A DNA stretch of 6,286 bases from Actinomycetes bacterium (GCA_021841725.1 JAKCEC010000081.1:1-6286), one strand, 5' to 3'. Numbered from the stretch's first letter, positions 1 to 6,286 are shown. The notes: generated by a model not told the origin, from the sequence alone. Program-made: numbers and translations.

Positions 1-428
1 GTGCCGTGGGCCCCCTCCACTCAGCGCCGCTGCGCCTGTCGATGGCCCGCGCCGCCTTCAGCGGACTCGCACTGGTCCACGTGAGCGACCGCGAGATCAC
101 CCGGCCCGGCCCCTCCTACACGATGGACACGGTGACGGAGTTGCTCGGGGAGGCCGAGTGGGTGGACGTCCTGGTCGGCGCAGATTTGGCGCCACAACTG
201 CCCTCGTGGCACCGCGCCGACGAGTTGCGCGAGCTCGTGAGCGTGGGCATCGTTCCGCGACCCGGGACACCACTGGAGGTCCCCGAGGGGTGGCAGTGTT
301 ACGAAATCGCCATGACGCCGGTGGATTTGTCCAGTACTTTCCTGCGCGGGGCCGCCCTCGACGTCGAGTCCATGAAAATGTTTATGCCCGAGCAGGTAAT
401 CGCCCTCTATCAGGGCGCCGCGGAGTAA
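1..428 (+). CDS. nadD: Nicotinate-nucleotide adenylyltransferase, 3' part (5' end outside window)
   Basis: NadD adenylates nicotinate mononucleotide with ATP to give deamido-NAD, the penultimate step of NAD synthesis, in the cytosol. About 142 of the usual ~200 residues are visible. The N-terminal Rossmann part with the GGTFDPxHxGH nucleotide-binding motif lies before the window. Recognisable family blocks, in order, are an arginine-rich helix (RLSMARAAF), the GPSYTMDTV block that follows a DREI strand, GADLAPQLPSWHRADEL (family: GADxxxxLxxWxxxxxL), a VPRPG strand end and, near the C terminus, LSSTFLR, which matches the ISSTxxR nucleotidyltransferase motif. The codon frame is the one in which codons begin at position 3, and it ends in TAA at 426-428. 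A GTG at position 6 is in frame but internal to the family alignment, so it is not the start. nadD next to rsfS is a classic conserved pair. A small ORF starts 11 nt after the stop, so co-transcription is likely. Confidence 0.95.
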   Translation, partial: AVGPLHSAPLRLSMARAAFSGLALVHVSDREITRPGPSYTMDTVTELLGEAEWVDVLVGADLAPQLPSWHRADELRELVSVGIVPRPGTPLEVPEGWQCYEIAMTPVDLSSTFLRGAALDVESMKMFMPEQVIALYQGAAE

Positions 429-439
429 AGTGAACGCCA

Positions 440-619
440 ATGGCTGTTCGCGCGTTCGATATCAGTGACGTGTCGGCGCCGCCGCTGTCGATCGTGGAGC
501 GTGCTCCGCGAACTCGTCGCGACGCCCGCCGGTATCGTCAGCGTTACGCCGTCGCCGGCGTGGTCGCGGTCAGCGTGCCCTTCGCCGTTGCCCTGGTCGT
601 CCTAGGGGTGGGCCACTGA
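440..619 (+). CDS. Small single-pass membrane protein of unknown function (59 aa)
   Basis: I do not recognise this gene. It starts with ATG at 440, the first start after an in-frame stop at 431-433, and ends in TGA at 617-619. The product has three parts. Residues 1-22 are a mildly polar N-terminal stretch. Residues 22-36 are strongly basic, with Arg at nine positions (RAPRTRRDARRYRQR). Residues 37-57 are a hydrophobic Val/Ala-rich helix long enough to cross the membrane once. Only two residues follow, ending in His. By the positive-inside rule the basic N-terminal part should stay in the cytoplasm, making it a C-tail-anchored protein. It fits tightly between nadD and rsfS (11-nt and 8-nt gaps), which supports a real gene; no other frame covers this gap sensibly. 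In many actinobacteria a LytR/LCP envelope gene sits between nadD and rsfS. This could be an unrelated replacement or a relic of that gene's N-terminal anchor. The Shine-Dalgarno is weak: GGAG at 422-425 lies 14 nt away. Confidence 0.68.
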   Translation: MAVRAFDISDVSAPPLSIVERAPRTRRDARRYRQRYAVAGVVAVSVPFAVALVVLGVGH

Positions 620-627
620 GCGAGATC

Positions 628-1017
628 GTGACCCGGGGCGGCCCAGCCCGCGGCCCGCAGGATTCCTTCGTCACCGCGCTGATCGACGCCGCCCTCCAGG
701 GCGCCGACGAGAAGTTGAGTCACGATACGGTCGTGCTGGACTTGCGCGAATTCGTTGACTCCTTCGACGCGTTGGTCATCGCCGCCGGTGGTAACGATCG
801 CCAGGTCCGCGCCATCGCCGAAGAGGTCGAGCGACGGGTCTACGGGGCCCTGCGGCTCAAGCCGACCCGCGTGGAGGGCTGGACCGAGGCGCAGTGGATC
901 GCCCTCGATTACGGAGACGTGATCGTGCACGTCTTCGACCTCGAGACTCGTGACTACTACGACCTCGAACACCTATGGAGCGCCGCGCCGGCTTTTCGGC
1001 CGGCCCACTATCGCTAG
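628..1017 (+). CDS. rsfS: Ribosome silencing factor RsfS (DUF143/Iojap family)
   Basis: RsfS binds ribosomal protein uL14 on the large subunit and blocks joining with the 30S subunit, lowering translation under starvation. The 129-residue length is normal for the family. Visible family blocks are the N-terminal helix IDAALQGADEKL (19-30) and the strand HDTVVLDLRE (32-41). Next come FDALVIAAGGNDRQVRAIAEEVE (46-68), equivalent to the usual DYFVIASGxNxRQVxAI block, and W90-IALDYGDVIVHVF (90-103), the signature LLDYGDVVVHVF core. The protein ends with YYDLEHLW (110-117), matching the YxLExLW end of the domain. The start is GTG 628, the only conventional start in frame after the preceding gene, with a GAGCGAG purine stretch at 618-624. 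About 13 residues precede the conserved helix and are unlike the family. It lies 8 nt after the small membrane protein gene and is probably co-transcribed with nadD. Its TAG stop overlaps the stop of the convergent lipoprotein gene. Confidence 0.95.
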   Translation: MTRGGPARGPQDSFVTALIDAALQGADEKLSHDTVVLDLREFVDSFDALVIAAGGNDRQVRAIAEEVERRVYGALRLKPTRVEGWTEAQWIALDYGDVIVHVFDLETRDYYDLEHLWSAAPAFRPAHYR

Positions 1018-1598
1018 GACCGCTTCAGGGCGGCGAGGTCAGCGGGCGTGATCAGGGATACGTTGGTCCCGTTCGCCAGCGTCAGGTCGACGGGGGACTG
1101 GTTGACCGAGAGCCTGATGCCCGTGGTGGCGCCCATCTCCTGGGCCGTGAACAGCAACTGGGCGACCGCGAGGCGTCGGGCCGCGGGGGGAAGCGACTGG
1201 AGCGAGGAGCTGATGTCGATGAGGACGACGCCGTCGTCGTGGGCCATATTGGCCTGATTCACCACGAGCGTGGGGGGCAGGTCGGTGGTGATACCCCGGG
1301 CCTGTTCCATGGCGGTGGGGCCCAGGGGCACGTAGTGCAAGACCTCGGACAGGGTGGCCGGCGAGGTGACGAGACGGTCGACCGCCACGACGTGCTGCGA
1401 GCGGTCGACCATGTACACCTGACGGGTGACGAAATGCACCTGGGCGAAATCGGTGAAGGGGATAGTGGGGTCCAATAATCCGAGGGGCACGTCGTTCGGG
1501 TCGACCAACGTGGGCGAGGAGGACGTCGACACGAGGGTGCACCCCGAGAAGGCCATGGCGCAGAGCGCGAGGACGACGACGCGTCGAAGAAGCGTCAC
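1014..1598 (-). CDS. GerMN-domain lipoprotein, short LpqB-like partner of the two-component system
   Basis: The predicted product is a 194-residue exported lipoprotein. It has basic residues R5-R6, a hydrophobic core (7-17) and a lipobox ending in FSGC with the lipidation cysteine at 20; Phe at -3 is less common than Leu. A Ser/Thr-rich linker follows. Residues about 56-178 fit a GerMN (sporulation/germination) domain: VYMVD strand (61-65), LSEVLHYVPLGPTAMEQARGI (83-103; family pattern L..LL.GPt..E...G), DLPP (106-109), VVLIDIS (124-130), helix AQLLFTAQEM (146-155) and the closing IRLSVNQSPV strand (161-170). GerMN domains occur in LpqB, encoded after mtrB in actinobacteria and known there to interact with MtrB. 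This protein lacks the C-terminal beta-propeller that makes LpqB about 580 residues long. The GTG start overlaps the kinase TGA as GTGA, with GGAG on the minus strand at 1610-1607, 8 nt upstream, so translation is probably coupled. Likely role (inference): modulating the kinase outside the membrane. Confidence 0.85.
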   Translation of the reverse strand: MTLLRRVVVLALCAMAFSGCTLVSTSSSPTLVDPNDVPLGLLDPTIPFTDFAQVHFVTRQVYMVDRSQHVVAVDRLVTSPATLSEVLHYVPLGPTAMEQARGITTDLPPTLVVNQANMAHDDGVVLIDISSSLQSLPPAARRLAVAQLLFTAQEMGATTGIRLSVNQSPVDLTLANGTNVSLITPADLAALKRS

Positions 1599-2982
1599 GA
1601 GGGGAACTCCGCCAGCGGCAGTTCGATTTGGAGTCGGGCGCCTCCCTCGGGGCTGAGTGTCGCGCGGATCTCGCCGTCGAGGGACTTGACGTGTTCGCGC
1701 ACGAGCGCGAGGCCGAGTCCGGTGCCGCGCACGACCCCGCGGTCGTGGGCGGCCCGGCCCCGGTAGAAACGCTCGAAGACGTGGTCGCGTTCGTTCTCAC
1801 TGATGCCCGGTCCGGCGTCGTCGACGTCGATCTCGACGTGACCCTGGTGCGCGACGAGCCGGATGGCGCTCACGCCGCCGGCGTAGCGTTGGGCGTTGTC
1901 CATCAGGTTGGCGATAATGCGTTCGAAGCGTCGCCGGTCCACCAGAACGCGAGCCGGCTCGAGTTGCGCGTCGACCTCGACCAGGGGTGGCGGGCCCCCG
2001 AAGCGGCGGGTGACCGAGCGGACGGCCTGGCGGGTGAGTTCGGCGATGGGAATGATTTCGAGGGTCAGCGAGTTGGCCCCCGCGTCGGAGCGCGAGAGTT
2101 CGATGAGGTCCTCGATCAGCCCCTGGAAGACCAGGATCTCCGAGCTCAACATGGTGAGACTCTGCTGGGCCGCGGGGGCGAGTTCGTCGCGGTGTTGCTC
2201 GAGCACCGAGGCCGACATCGCCAGCGCGGTCAGGGGCGAACGCAGCTCGTGGCTGACGTCACTGGCGAATCTCGCGTCGCGCTCCAGTTTGGTGACCAAC
2301 TGATTGACCATCGCGTTGAAGGACTCGGTCAGTTGTTCGACTTCGGAGCCCGCGTGCGTCGTCGGCAGGCGGGTGGCGAAGTCGCCGCCCGCGATGCGCG
2401 CGGCGGCGTCGGAGACGACCACGAGGGGCCGTAGGGTGCGCCGCGAGACCCAGACGCCGCCCCCCGCCCCCAGGATCGTCGTGAAGAGGGCGGCGGAGCC
2501 GATGATGATGAGCAGGACGCGCATGTTGTGCTCGAGGCCGTTGAGTTGCCAGATCTCGAAGACTTGGGTCTGCACCGCGGGCATCGGAATGCCCACGACG
2601 TAGTCGAGGTTCGTCTGGACCATTCGCGTCTCGGTGGTGACGTGTCCGCGGGCCGTGGCGCGCACGGCGGCGGCCGAGATGTCGGCGAAGGGCAACTGCG
2701 CGTTGACGGTCTGCCACTGACCCTCGATCTTGAGCAAGAGAATCGAATCGGCGGACTGTTGAATGGAACTCAGCTCGTTGGTCAACGTGAGCGGGGCGGT
2801 GTAGAGCGTGTTGCGGATGAGGGCCGCGTTGACGAAGCTCTGCTGGAGGTCCGTCTGTTGTTGCTGGCTGATCAGGACGTGGCGCACGCCGAAGAACGTC
2901 AGGGTGCCCAGCAGGGAACTCAGCAACAGCGTCCCGAGTCCGAAGATGAGAATGAGGCGCAGGCGCAGACTCTGACTGCGCA

Positions 2983-2983
<1 letters not shown>
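1595..2983 (-). CDS. mtrB: Sensor histidine kinase, MtrB-like
   Basis: This is a membrane sensor kinase of 462 residues that should autophosphorylate on a histidine and pass the phosphate to the adjacent response regulator. In order it has TM1 (about 9-31), an extracytoplasmic sensor region of about 120 residues (33-153, containing a QQQQ run at 40-43), TM2 (154-178) and a HAMP linker (about 180-232, with RPL at 185-187 and SFNAM at 221-225). The HisKA helix pair carries [14 protein letters not shown] (241-254) with phospho-acceptor His245. The HATPase domain has an N-box with N359 and N363 ([10 protein letters not shown]), a G1 box DDAGPGI (388-394), an F-box VFERFYRG (402-409) and a G2 box GTGLGLAL (420-427). 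All key residues are intact. [14 protein letters not shown] closely resembles actinobacterial MtrB. The GTG start shares one nucleotide with the regulator's TAG stop, and no convincing Shine-Dalgarno precedes it, so translational coupling is likely. The symbol is by similarity and synteny; orthology is inferred. Confidence 0.93.
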
Positions 2984-3657
<674 letters not shown>

Positions 3658-3687
3658 GGAATCTCCCTTCCCCTGGAGCCCACACTA

Positions 3688-4638
3688 GTGAGCGGTGTCG
3701 TCGACGCCGTCGTCGTGACTAGCCTGAGGAACGTGGACGCGAACGTGGAGGGACGCGACGACGAGACGCCGTGGCGACTCGGGGAATTCGTGTCCTCGTT
3801 GCGCGCGCGGGATCGCTCGCCGGCCACGCTACGGGCGTACCGCAGCGACGTCGGACGCTTCGTCGCGTGGGCGCTCGACAATGACGTGCGACTACCTCGC
3901 GACGTTACGCGCCTGACCCTGCGCGCCTACTTAGCGGATATGAACGTGCGCGGCGACCAGCGCACGTCGATCGCGCGGCGTCGCGCGTCACTGCGCCAGT
4001 ATTTTGACTGGGCCCTCGACCGCGGGCTGGTGGACGAGAGTCCGGCCGCTCGGCTCTCGGCGCCGCGCCCGCACGCCACGTTGCCCGAAATCGTGGGGCG
4101 TGAACAGCTCGGAGAATTGCTGGACGCCGATTGGGGTGATGACGCGTGGGCCCGCCGCGACCGCGCCGTGTGTGAGCTCCTATACGGAGCGGGACTGCGC
4201 GTCGCGGAGCTCTGCGACCTCAACCTCACCAGTCTGAACGAGCGTGAGGGCCTGGTGCGCGTCATGGGCAAGGGTCGCCGCGAGCGCATCGTCCCGTTAC
4301 ACCGCGCGGGGTGGTCGGCGCTGCGACGTTGGGGCGAGGTTCGCGAGAGCGTCCTCCCGGCTGCGGCGAGCGCGGATTATCTCTTCGTCAATCGGCGTGG
4401 CGCGCGCCTGGGACCGCGCGACGTGCGGCGCATCCTCGATCGCCGCCTGCGTGTGGGTCACGTCCATCCCCACGCTCTTCGCCACACCTACGCGACCCAC
4501 CTGGTGGAGGGGGGAGCGGACCTGCGCGTTGTCCAGGAATTACTGGGCCACGAGAGTTTGACGACGACGCAGCTGTACACGCACGTGTCGAAATCTCGTT
4601 TGCAGAACGTGCACCACGAAACACACCCGCGCGGCTGA
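3688..4638 (+). CDS. xerC: Tyrosine recombinase of the XerC/XerD family
   Basis: This is a 316-residue site-specific recombinase. It has an N-terminal SAM-like core-binding domain (about 29-113, with [20 protein letters not shown] at 44-63) and a C-terminal catalytic domain (about 133-310). All catalytic residues are visible: R171 (GAGLRVAEL), K195 ([13 protein letters not shown]), H262 and R265 ([13 protein letters not shown]), H288 ([11 protein letters not shown]) and nucleophile Y297 (QLYTHV). Xer proteins act at dif sites to resolve chromosome dimers. An xer gene upstream of rpsB is an actinobacterial arrangement (as with xerC near rpsB in mycobacteria), which favours a housekeeping role over a phage integrase; calling it XerC rather than XerD is tentative. 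GTG 3688 is chosen because GGAG at 3675-3678 is 9 nt away. In-frame GTGs at 3733 and 3745 would remove 15 or 19 residues that show no family similarity, so the start is uncertain. The same frame stays open upstream to 3025, but that part is antisense to the regulator gene. Confidence 0.92.
   Translation: MSGVVDAVVVTSLRNVDANVEGRDDETPWRLGEFVSSLRARDRSPATLRAYRSDVGRFVAWALDNDVRLPRDVTRLTLRAYLADMNVRGDQRTSIARRRASLRQYFDWALDRGLVDESPAARLSAPRPHATLPEIVGREQLGELLDADWGDDAWARRDRAVCELLYGAGLRVAELCDLNLTSLNEREGLVRVMGKGRRERIVPLHRAGWSALRRWGEVRESVLPAAASADYLFVNRRGARLGPRDVRRILDRRLRVGHVHPHALRHTYATHLVEGGADLRVVQELLGHESLTTTQLYTHVSKSRLQNVHHETHPRG
3729..3749. repeat. 9-bp direct repeat, 12-bp period, in the mtrA/xer divergent region
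   Basis: GAACGTGGA occurs at 3729-3737 and again, identically, at 3741-3749, giving a start-to-start period of 12 bp. It lies about 72-92 bp upstream of the mtrA-like start codon, on the far side of the xer start, within the non-conserved N-terminal codons of xer (encoding NVDANVE). OmpR-family regulators bind tandem half-sites roughly one helical turn apart, so an autoregulatory site is possible. It could equally be a chance repeat in coding DNA. Confidence 0.3.
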
Positions 4639-4679
4639 GGGACCCGCTACGGCCCCACCGAGAGGGTCGCCGCTTGGAC

Positions 4680-4685
4680 TACACT
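4680..4685 (+). promoter_or_regulatory. Candidate -10 box for the rpsB-tsf transcript
   Basis: TACACT fits the TANNNT -10 pattern of actinobacterial sigma-70-type promoters. It lies in the non-coding gap between xer and rpsB. A start about 7 nt downstream (near 4692) would give an rpsB leader of roughly 104 nt beginning at the base of the hairpin at 4692-4712. No good -35 hexamer is visible 16-18 nt upstream, so this rests on the -10 match and position only. Confidence 0.35.
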
Positions 4686-4691
4686 GTTTTG

Positions 4692-4712
4692 GCTCTCCCA
4701 GAGTGGGAGGGT
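4692..4712 (+). promoter_or_regulatory. Strong hairpin in the rpsB leader
   Basis: CTCCCA at 4695-4700 pairs perfectly with TGGGAG at 4704-4709 around the 3-nt loop GAG. The stem extends outward by a G-U, a C-G and another G-U pair to 4692/4712, giving 9 pairs in all. The T-run (TTTT, 4687-4690) precedes rather than follows the stem, and no T-run follows, so it does not look like a terminator for xer. In the transcript predicted from the -10 box it would sit at the extreme 5' end, where it could stabilise the mRNA or take part in leader regulation (inference). Confidence 0.45.
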
Positions 4713-4761
4713 GCCGACACACCGCGTGGTTTCGTACGGTCGCTCCCTGGAGTGCACCCCG

Positions 4762-4775
4762 CGGTTGATCAACCG
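4762..4775. promoter_or_regulatory. 14-bp perfect palindrome just upstream of the rpsB Shine-Dalgarno
   Basis: CGGTTGATCAACCG is a perfect inverted repeat. As RNA it folds to a 5-bp stem closed by a GAUC tetraloop, ending 3 nt before the GGAAGG Shine-Dalgarno (4779-4784). CGCGGT at 4760-4765 overlaps its left arm and is exactly complementary to ACCGCG at 4721-4726, so two mutually exclusive pairings are possible. It may be a protein operator on DNA or an RNA element for control of rpsB translation. Ribosomal protein S2 autoregulates its mRNA leader in some bacteria, but I do not recognise this leader as a described family. Confidence 0.4.
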
Positions 4776-4795
4776 AACGGAAGGAAATTTCTATC

Positions 4796-5647
4796 GTGGC
4801 CCTCGTCACACTGCAAGAACTACTCGACTCGGGCGTTCACTTCGGCCATCAAACCCGCCGATGGAACCCGAAAATGCGCCGATTCATCCTGGGTGAGCGC
4901 AACGGGATCTACTTGATCGACCTGCGCAAGACGCTCGCGGGTATCGAGCAGAGCTACACCTACGTGCGTGACTTGGTCGCCGACGGCGGGATCATCTTGT
5001 TCGTAGGCACCAAGAAGCAGACGCAGGGTCCCATCGCGGACTACGCCAACGCCTGCGGCATGCCCTTCGTCAACCAGCGCTGGTTGGGCGGAATGTTGAC
5101 CAACTTCTCCACTGTCGCGGGACGCGTCAAGCGCATGATGGAGCTACGCACCATGCAGCGCGCCGGTGACTTCGAGGGAATGCCCAAGCGCGAAGCACTG
5201 CGCCACAGTCGCGAACTCGAGAAGTTGGATCGCAACCTCTCGGGCATCGCGAATCTGGACCGGGTCCCCGACGCCATTTTCGTCATCGACACGAAGAAGG
5301 AGCACATCGCCGTGACCGAGGCCCGCAAGTTGGGCTTGCCGGTGGTGGCGGTGGTGGACACCAATTGTGACCCCGACGTCATCGATTACGTCATCCCGGG
5401 CAACGACGACGCAATCCGTTCGGGCGCGTTACTGTGCCGTCTGATCGCGGACGCCGTCACCGAAGGCCGTTTCATCCGCGCCAACCGCCCCGCCGCCGTG
5501 CGCGCCGCGGCCGCCGCCAGCGCCGTGCCAGTCGCCGCCCCCGAGGTCGCCGCCCCGGTGGCCGAGGTCGAGACCGCCGCCCCGGTGGCCGAGGTCGAGA
5601 CCGCCGCGTCGGTCGACGCTGCCCCGGCAGCCAACGCCAACGCGTAG
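4796..5647 (+). CDS. rpsB: 30S ribosomal protein S2 (uS2)
   Basis: S2 is a structural protein of the 30S subunit, bound at the head-body junction near S1 or the anti-SD region. The 283-residue product has the family's N-terminal signature [19 protein letters not shown] (9-27), the YLIDLRKT strand-helix (39-46), FVGTKKQ (69-75), [12 protein letters not shown] (93-104) and the second signature [18 protein letters not shown] (192-209). The conserved core ends near R231. Residues 232-283 are an extra Ala/Pro/Val/Glu tail, low in complexity and containing a duplicated nine-residue unit. The GTG start at 4796 has AAGGA at 4781-4785, 10 nt upstream, and gives the expected N terminus. It ends TAG, followed in frame by TAA and TAG, a triple stop. 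tsf follows after 33 nt, so the two form the standard rpsB-tsf operon, headed by a structured leader. Confidence 0.98.
   Translation: MALVTLQELLDSGVHFGHQTRRWNPKMRRFILGERNGIYLIDLRKTLAGIEQSYTYVRDLVADGGIILFVGTKKQTQGPIADYANACGMPFVNQRWLGGMLTNFSTVAGRVKRMMELRTMQRAGDFEGMPKREALRHSRELEKLDRNLSGIANLDRVPDAIFVIDTKKEHIAVTEARKLGLPVVAVVDTNCDPDVIDYVIPGNDDAIRSGALLCRLIADAVTEGRFIRANRPAAVRAAAAASAVPVAAPEVAAPVAEVETAAPVAEVETAASVDAAPAANANA
5549..5602 (+). repeat. Perfect 27-nt tandem duplication in the rpsB C-terminal tail
   Basis: Two identical, adjacent 27-nt units (5549-5575 and 5576-5602) each encode AAPVAEVET, and the next 6 nt begin a third copy. The exact multiple of three keeps the reading frame. Nucleotide identity, with no synonymous differences, points to a recent slippage or unequal-exchange duplication. 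It lies outside the conserved S2 fold, in a tail likely to be disordered. Confidence 0.9.
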
Positions 5648-5680
5648 TAATAGTTCCCGAGACCAAGAGGAGATGTCAAG

Positions 5681-6286
5681 GTGTCAATCACCGCGAAAGA
5701 CGTAATGTCCTTACGCCAGGCCACTGGCGTGGGAATGATGGACGCGAAGAAGGCCCTCGAGGCCAACGACGGCAACATGGAGGCCGCGACGCAGTGGTTG
5801 CGAGTCCAGGGTTTGGCGTCCGCGGCCAAGCGCGCGGGGCGTGAGGCTGGTGAGGGATCGGTGGCCGTTGTTCGCGACGGCAACGTCGCCGCCATGGTCG
5901 AGTTGCGCTGTGAGACGGACTTCGCGGCGAAGTCCGACGATTTCACTGCGCTCGTCGACGAAATGGCCGCTCGCGTCTGCGCCGAAGGCGAAGGCGCCGT
6001 GGCCGAGTTCCAGGACCGCATCGAGACCATGTTGACCACGCTCAAGGAAAATATCTCGGTGGGCCGCGTCGTGCGCCTCGTCGCGGGGGCCGACGAGGTC
6101 GTGGACACCTACAATCACCAGAACAAGGGCCGCAACGCCGTGATCGTGGTGGTTAAGGCGGGCAACGAGGAGCTCGCGCACGAGGTCGCGGTGCACATTG
6201 CGTTCGCCAAACCCCTCTACTTGCGCCGCGAGGACGTGCCGGCGGAGGAAGTTGACGCCGAGCGCAAGACGGTCGAGGAGATTTCC
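5681..6286 (+). CDS. tsf: Elongation factor Ts, 5' part (3' end outside window)
   Basis: EF-Ts is the guanine-nucleotide exchange factor that releases GDP from EF-Tu. The 202 visible codons are open to the window edge, with no stop. Residues 1-50 form the N-terminal UBA-like domain, with the family signature LRQATGVGMMDAKKALEANDGN (11-32) and AAKR (48-51). The core begins near 55. CETDFAAKSDDF (77-88) corresponds to the TDFV loop, whose Asp-Phe pair (here D80 and F81) disrupts the Mg site of EF-Tu; the following Val is Ala here. Further blocks are ISVGRVVRL (125-133), TYNHQNKGRNAVIVVV (143-158) and HIAFAKPLYLRREDVP (172-187), matching the usual HIAxxxPxYLxREDVP. The GTG start at 5681 has a strong AGAGGAG at 5666-5672, 8 nt upstream. 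The ATG at 5673 is out of frame. It follows rpsB by 33 nt in the same transcript. Confidence 0.97.
   Translation, partial: MSITAKDVMSLRQATGVGMMDAKKALEANDGNMEAATQWLRVQGLASAAKRAGREAGEGSVAVVRDGNVAAMVELRCETDFAAKSDDFTALVDEMAARVCAEGEGAVAEFQDRIETMLTTLKENISVGRVVRLVAGADEVVDTYNHQNKGRNAVIVVVKAGNEELAHEVAVHIAFAKPLYLRREDVPAEEVDAERKTVEEIS

Noticed and set aside
544..972. A 142-codon minus-strand open frame opposite rsfS.
   Set aside because: It is a shadow of a clear RsfS domain and of the small membrane protein gene, with no recognisable motifs.
987..1004. GCCGG/CCGGC inverted repeat with TTTT in the loop, considered as a bidirectional terminator for the convergent genes.
   Set aside because: The 5-bp stem lies inside the rsfS coding sequence, and no T-run follows on either strand.
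1628..2434. A 268-codon plus-strand open frame opposite the kinase gene.
   Set aside because: It has low-complexity Gly/Val/Asp/Glu composition and no recognisable domain, and the opposite strand has a complete kinase with all motifs.
3682..3687. TAGTGT on the minus strand as a -10 box for the response regulator operon.
   Set aside because: It fits TANNNT, but no -35-like hexamer lies 16-18 nt upstream, and such hexamers are frequent by chance.
3711..3722. A single GTCACGACG on the minus strand, resembling the mycobacterial MtrA half-site.
   Set aside because: Only one copy is seen and it differs from the consensus I recall; MtrA sites are direct repeats. It is not enough to call.
3688..4638. 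The tyrosine recombinase considered as a phage or integron integrase marking a mobile element.
   Set aside because: Its size and core motifs fit Xer, it sits in the conserved position before rpsB, and no tRNA, att-like repeat or phage gene is nearby.
4641..4668. GACCC (4641-4645) and GGGTC (4664-4668) just after xer, considered as a terminator.
   Set aside because: The stem is 5 bp with an 18-nt loop and no following T-run, too weak to call.
5386..6108. A 240-codon minus-strand open frame spanning the rpsB-tsf junction.
   Set aside because: It covers two unmistakable ribosomal-operon genes in antisense. Its Ser/Ala/Thr/Arg composition is typical of a complementary-strand artefact.

Overview
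The window is a high-GC, gene-dense stretch of bacterial chromosome. It reads as an actinobacterium. The signs are an MtrA/MtrB-type two-component system followed by a GerMN-domain lipoprotein (the mtrA-mtrB-lpqB arrangement), a xer recombinase just upstream of rpsB-tsf, and heavy use of GTG starts (six of the eight start codons in view). The class is less certain. A lineage outside the classical model actinomycetes, such as Acidimicrobiia, would fit the stripped-down lipoprotein and the absence of the usual LytR/LCP gene between nadD and rsfS, but this is inference. The content is mostly conserved housekeeping and envelope signalling. I see no CRISPR array, transposon, prophage, rRNA or tRNA.

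Layout. (1) Positions 1-1017, + strand: the 3' part of nadD (NAD biosynthesis), an unrecognised 59-residue single-pass membrane protein, and rsfS (ribosome silencing factor). They are packed with gaps of about 10 nt and probably form one operon. (2) Positions 1014-3657, - strand: response regulator (MtrA-like), sensor histidine kinase (MtrB-like) and a short GerMN lipoprotein, overlapping by 1 and 4 nt. This operon converges on rsfS with a 4-nt stop-stop overlap and diverges from the xer gene. (3) Positions 3688-4638, + strand: a XerC/XerD-type tyrosine recombinase with all six catalytic residues. (4) Positions 4639-4795: the only sizeable non-coding stretch, an rpsB leader with a candidate -10 box, a strong hairpin and a 14-bp perfect palindrome beside the Shine-Dalgarno. 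(5) Positions 4796-6286, + strand: rpsB (ribosomal protein S2, with an Ala/Pro/Val/Glu-rich tail containing a perfect 27-nt tandem duplication) and the first 202 codons of tsf (EF-Ts), which runs off the window.

How they work together. rsfS, rpsB and tsf all serve translation: ribosome silencing, the small subunit and EF-Tu recycling. nadD feeds the NAD pool. The recombinase would resolve chromosome dimers. The two-component system with its lipoprotein would sense and respond to cell-envelope or cell-cycle state, by analogy with MtrAB-LpqB. The most interesting non-standard elements are the structured rpsB leader, the minimal LpqB-like protein, the unknown small membrane protein and a direct repeat in the mtrA/xer divergent region.
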